Positions 63,356 through 64,000 of a stretch of DNA of 64,000 bases are shown piece by piece. Source of the DNA: Bacteroidota bacterium (GTDB lineage Bacteria > Bacteroidota > Bacteroidia > Flavobacteriales > Weeksellaceae); contig JAEWYW010000039.1 in NCBI GenBank assembly GCA_023458535.1, positions 50,368-114,367 on the forward strand, given 5' to 3'. Under the pieces are notes generated by a model, which worked only from the letters and a program-made list of their open reading frames with translations, did no database searches and was not told where the DNA came from. The stretch's first letter is position 1. Each line of letters opens with the position of its first letter. Both the position numbers and the translations under genes were made by a program.

Positions 63356-64000
63356 ATGAAATTATCAATTTTAATTTGCACAGTATTGCTTGTAGGAACT
63401 GGTGTGAATGCTCAGAAAAAAGGAACAAAAAAAACACCTGCTAAGTCTACGCCATCAAAAACAACTCAAAAGCCGATAAATAAACAGGTTGCACAACAAA
63501 CAGATGAAGAGAAATTCCGGTTTGGAATACGGGCAGGAGGAAATGTTGCTAAAATTACGGGTGATGATAAAACCCGAATTTTTACTGAAAGAATAGGATA
63601 CTTCGGAGGTGTTGTGGCAAGGTACAGCATTACTAACAAGATCAATATTCAAAGTGAAGCTTACTATAATCTTTTGGGAACCTCTAGTAAAAATAAAGAT
63701 AATTTCTCAGTAAAAGGCAGAGTAAATATGTCTTATATATCAGTTCCTATATTGGGACAATATGAGATAACACCAAGATTTTATGCAGAAACAGGACCAG
63801 AATTTAGTTTCCATTTAAGTTCAAATCTTAAAGATCTCGAAACAAAAAAAATATACAATTGGAAAGATTATACAAAAAAAATAAGCTTCGCATGGGCAAT
63901 AGGATCAGGATATTATGTTACTGATAACCTTGGGGTAAATCTTCGAGCAAACATTGGGCTTTCTTCTCCATTCTTAGATGAAAGCACTACATTTAAAGCA
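63356..64000 (+). CDS. Outer-membrane beta-barrel (PorT-like) protein, 3' end cut
   Basis: 215 codons to the window edge. Signal peptide MKLSILICTVLLVGTGVNA followed by QKKGTKKTPA and a Thr/Lys/Gln-rich linker to about residue 50; then barrel strands from FRFGIRAGGNVAKIT onward (INIQSEAYYNLL, ISVPILGQYEITPRFYAETG). This matches the outer-membrane beta-barrel (OMP_b-brl_2) type. The gap to the lipocalin gene is 21 bases, so they are one transcript. The function is unknown. Confidence 0.82.
   Translation, partial: MKLSILICTVLLVGTGVNAQKKGTKKTPAKSTPSKTTQKPINKQVAQQTDEEKFRFGIRAGGNVAKITGDDKTRIFTERIGYFGGVVARYSITNKINIQSEAYYNLLGTSSKNKDNFSVKGRVNMSYISVPILGQYEITPRFYAETGPEFSFHLSSNLKDLETKKIYNWKDYTKKISFAWAIGSGYYVTDNLGVNLRANIGLSSPFLDESTTFKA

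Overview
The window looks like chromosome of a flavobacterium of the family Weeksellaceae (Chryseobacterium or a close relative). The DNA is AT-rich. Genes often overlap or abut. Shine-Dalgarno sites are scarce, and Bacteroidetes-type -7 boxes (TAnnTTTG) precede several genes. There are three proteins with type IX secretion system (T9SS) sorting domains, a fused alpha/beta E1 dehydrogenase, PafA-type alkaline phosphatase and flavobacterial outer-membrane proteins. The genus is an inference; no rRNA is present.

Bases 1 to about 14,980 are one end of an integrated mobilizable element. Almost everything is on the minus strand. From its right end inward it carries a tyrosine integrase, a membrane protein of unknown function, an excisionase-like HTH protein, an SF3-type helicase, an array of CTCATCAA iterons, a primase-like Toprim protein, a candidate oriT, MobC, a relaxase, a VirD4/TraG coupling protein, two GIY-YIG/T5orf172-like proteins around a tiny membrane protein, and a restriction-modification cargo (regulator, nuclease-methylase fusion, specificity subunit cut by the window edge). 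No type IV secretion channel genes are seen, so it looks mobilizable rather than self-transmissible. The other end lies left of the window.

From about 15,000 to 64,000 is ordinary chromosome. 15.0-18.7 kb holds secreted and lipoproteins and an M20 dipeptidase. 18.7-23.0 kb is a minus-strand run (methyltransferase, methylmalonyl-CoA mutase small subunit, FtsB/DivIC, uridine kinase, DUF808). 23.2-29.3 kb has a large T9SS type B protein, three initiator tRNA genes and the Sua5-YaaA-PrmC run. 29.3-36.3 kb has ecotin, rhomboid protease, topoisomerase IV (ParC, ParE) and an Mpo1-like protein. 36.3-49.5 kb is housekeeping (MetG, CvfB-like, E1, polyprenyl synthase, RlmN, QueA, AsnA). 49.5-64 kb has PafA, an outer-membrane barrel protein, malate dehydrogenase, cytochrome c peroxidase, a repeat-rich T9SS protein, an NdpA-like nucleoid protein, a two-component system and envelope proteins.

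The most interesting observation is upstream of asnA. A 27-codon reading frame with eight Asn codons is followed by a terminator hairpin with nine T residues. A 10-nt segment inside the leader frame is exactly complementary to the left arm of that terminator. This is the layout of a ribosome-mediated transcription attenuator sensing asparaginyl-tRNA. Second is a family of six GC-rich hairpins with TTC/TTT/TGC loops at gene ends, whose outer arms differ but stay self-complementary.
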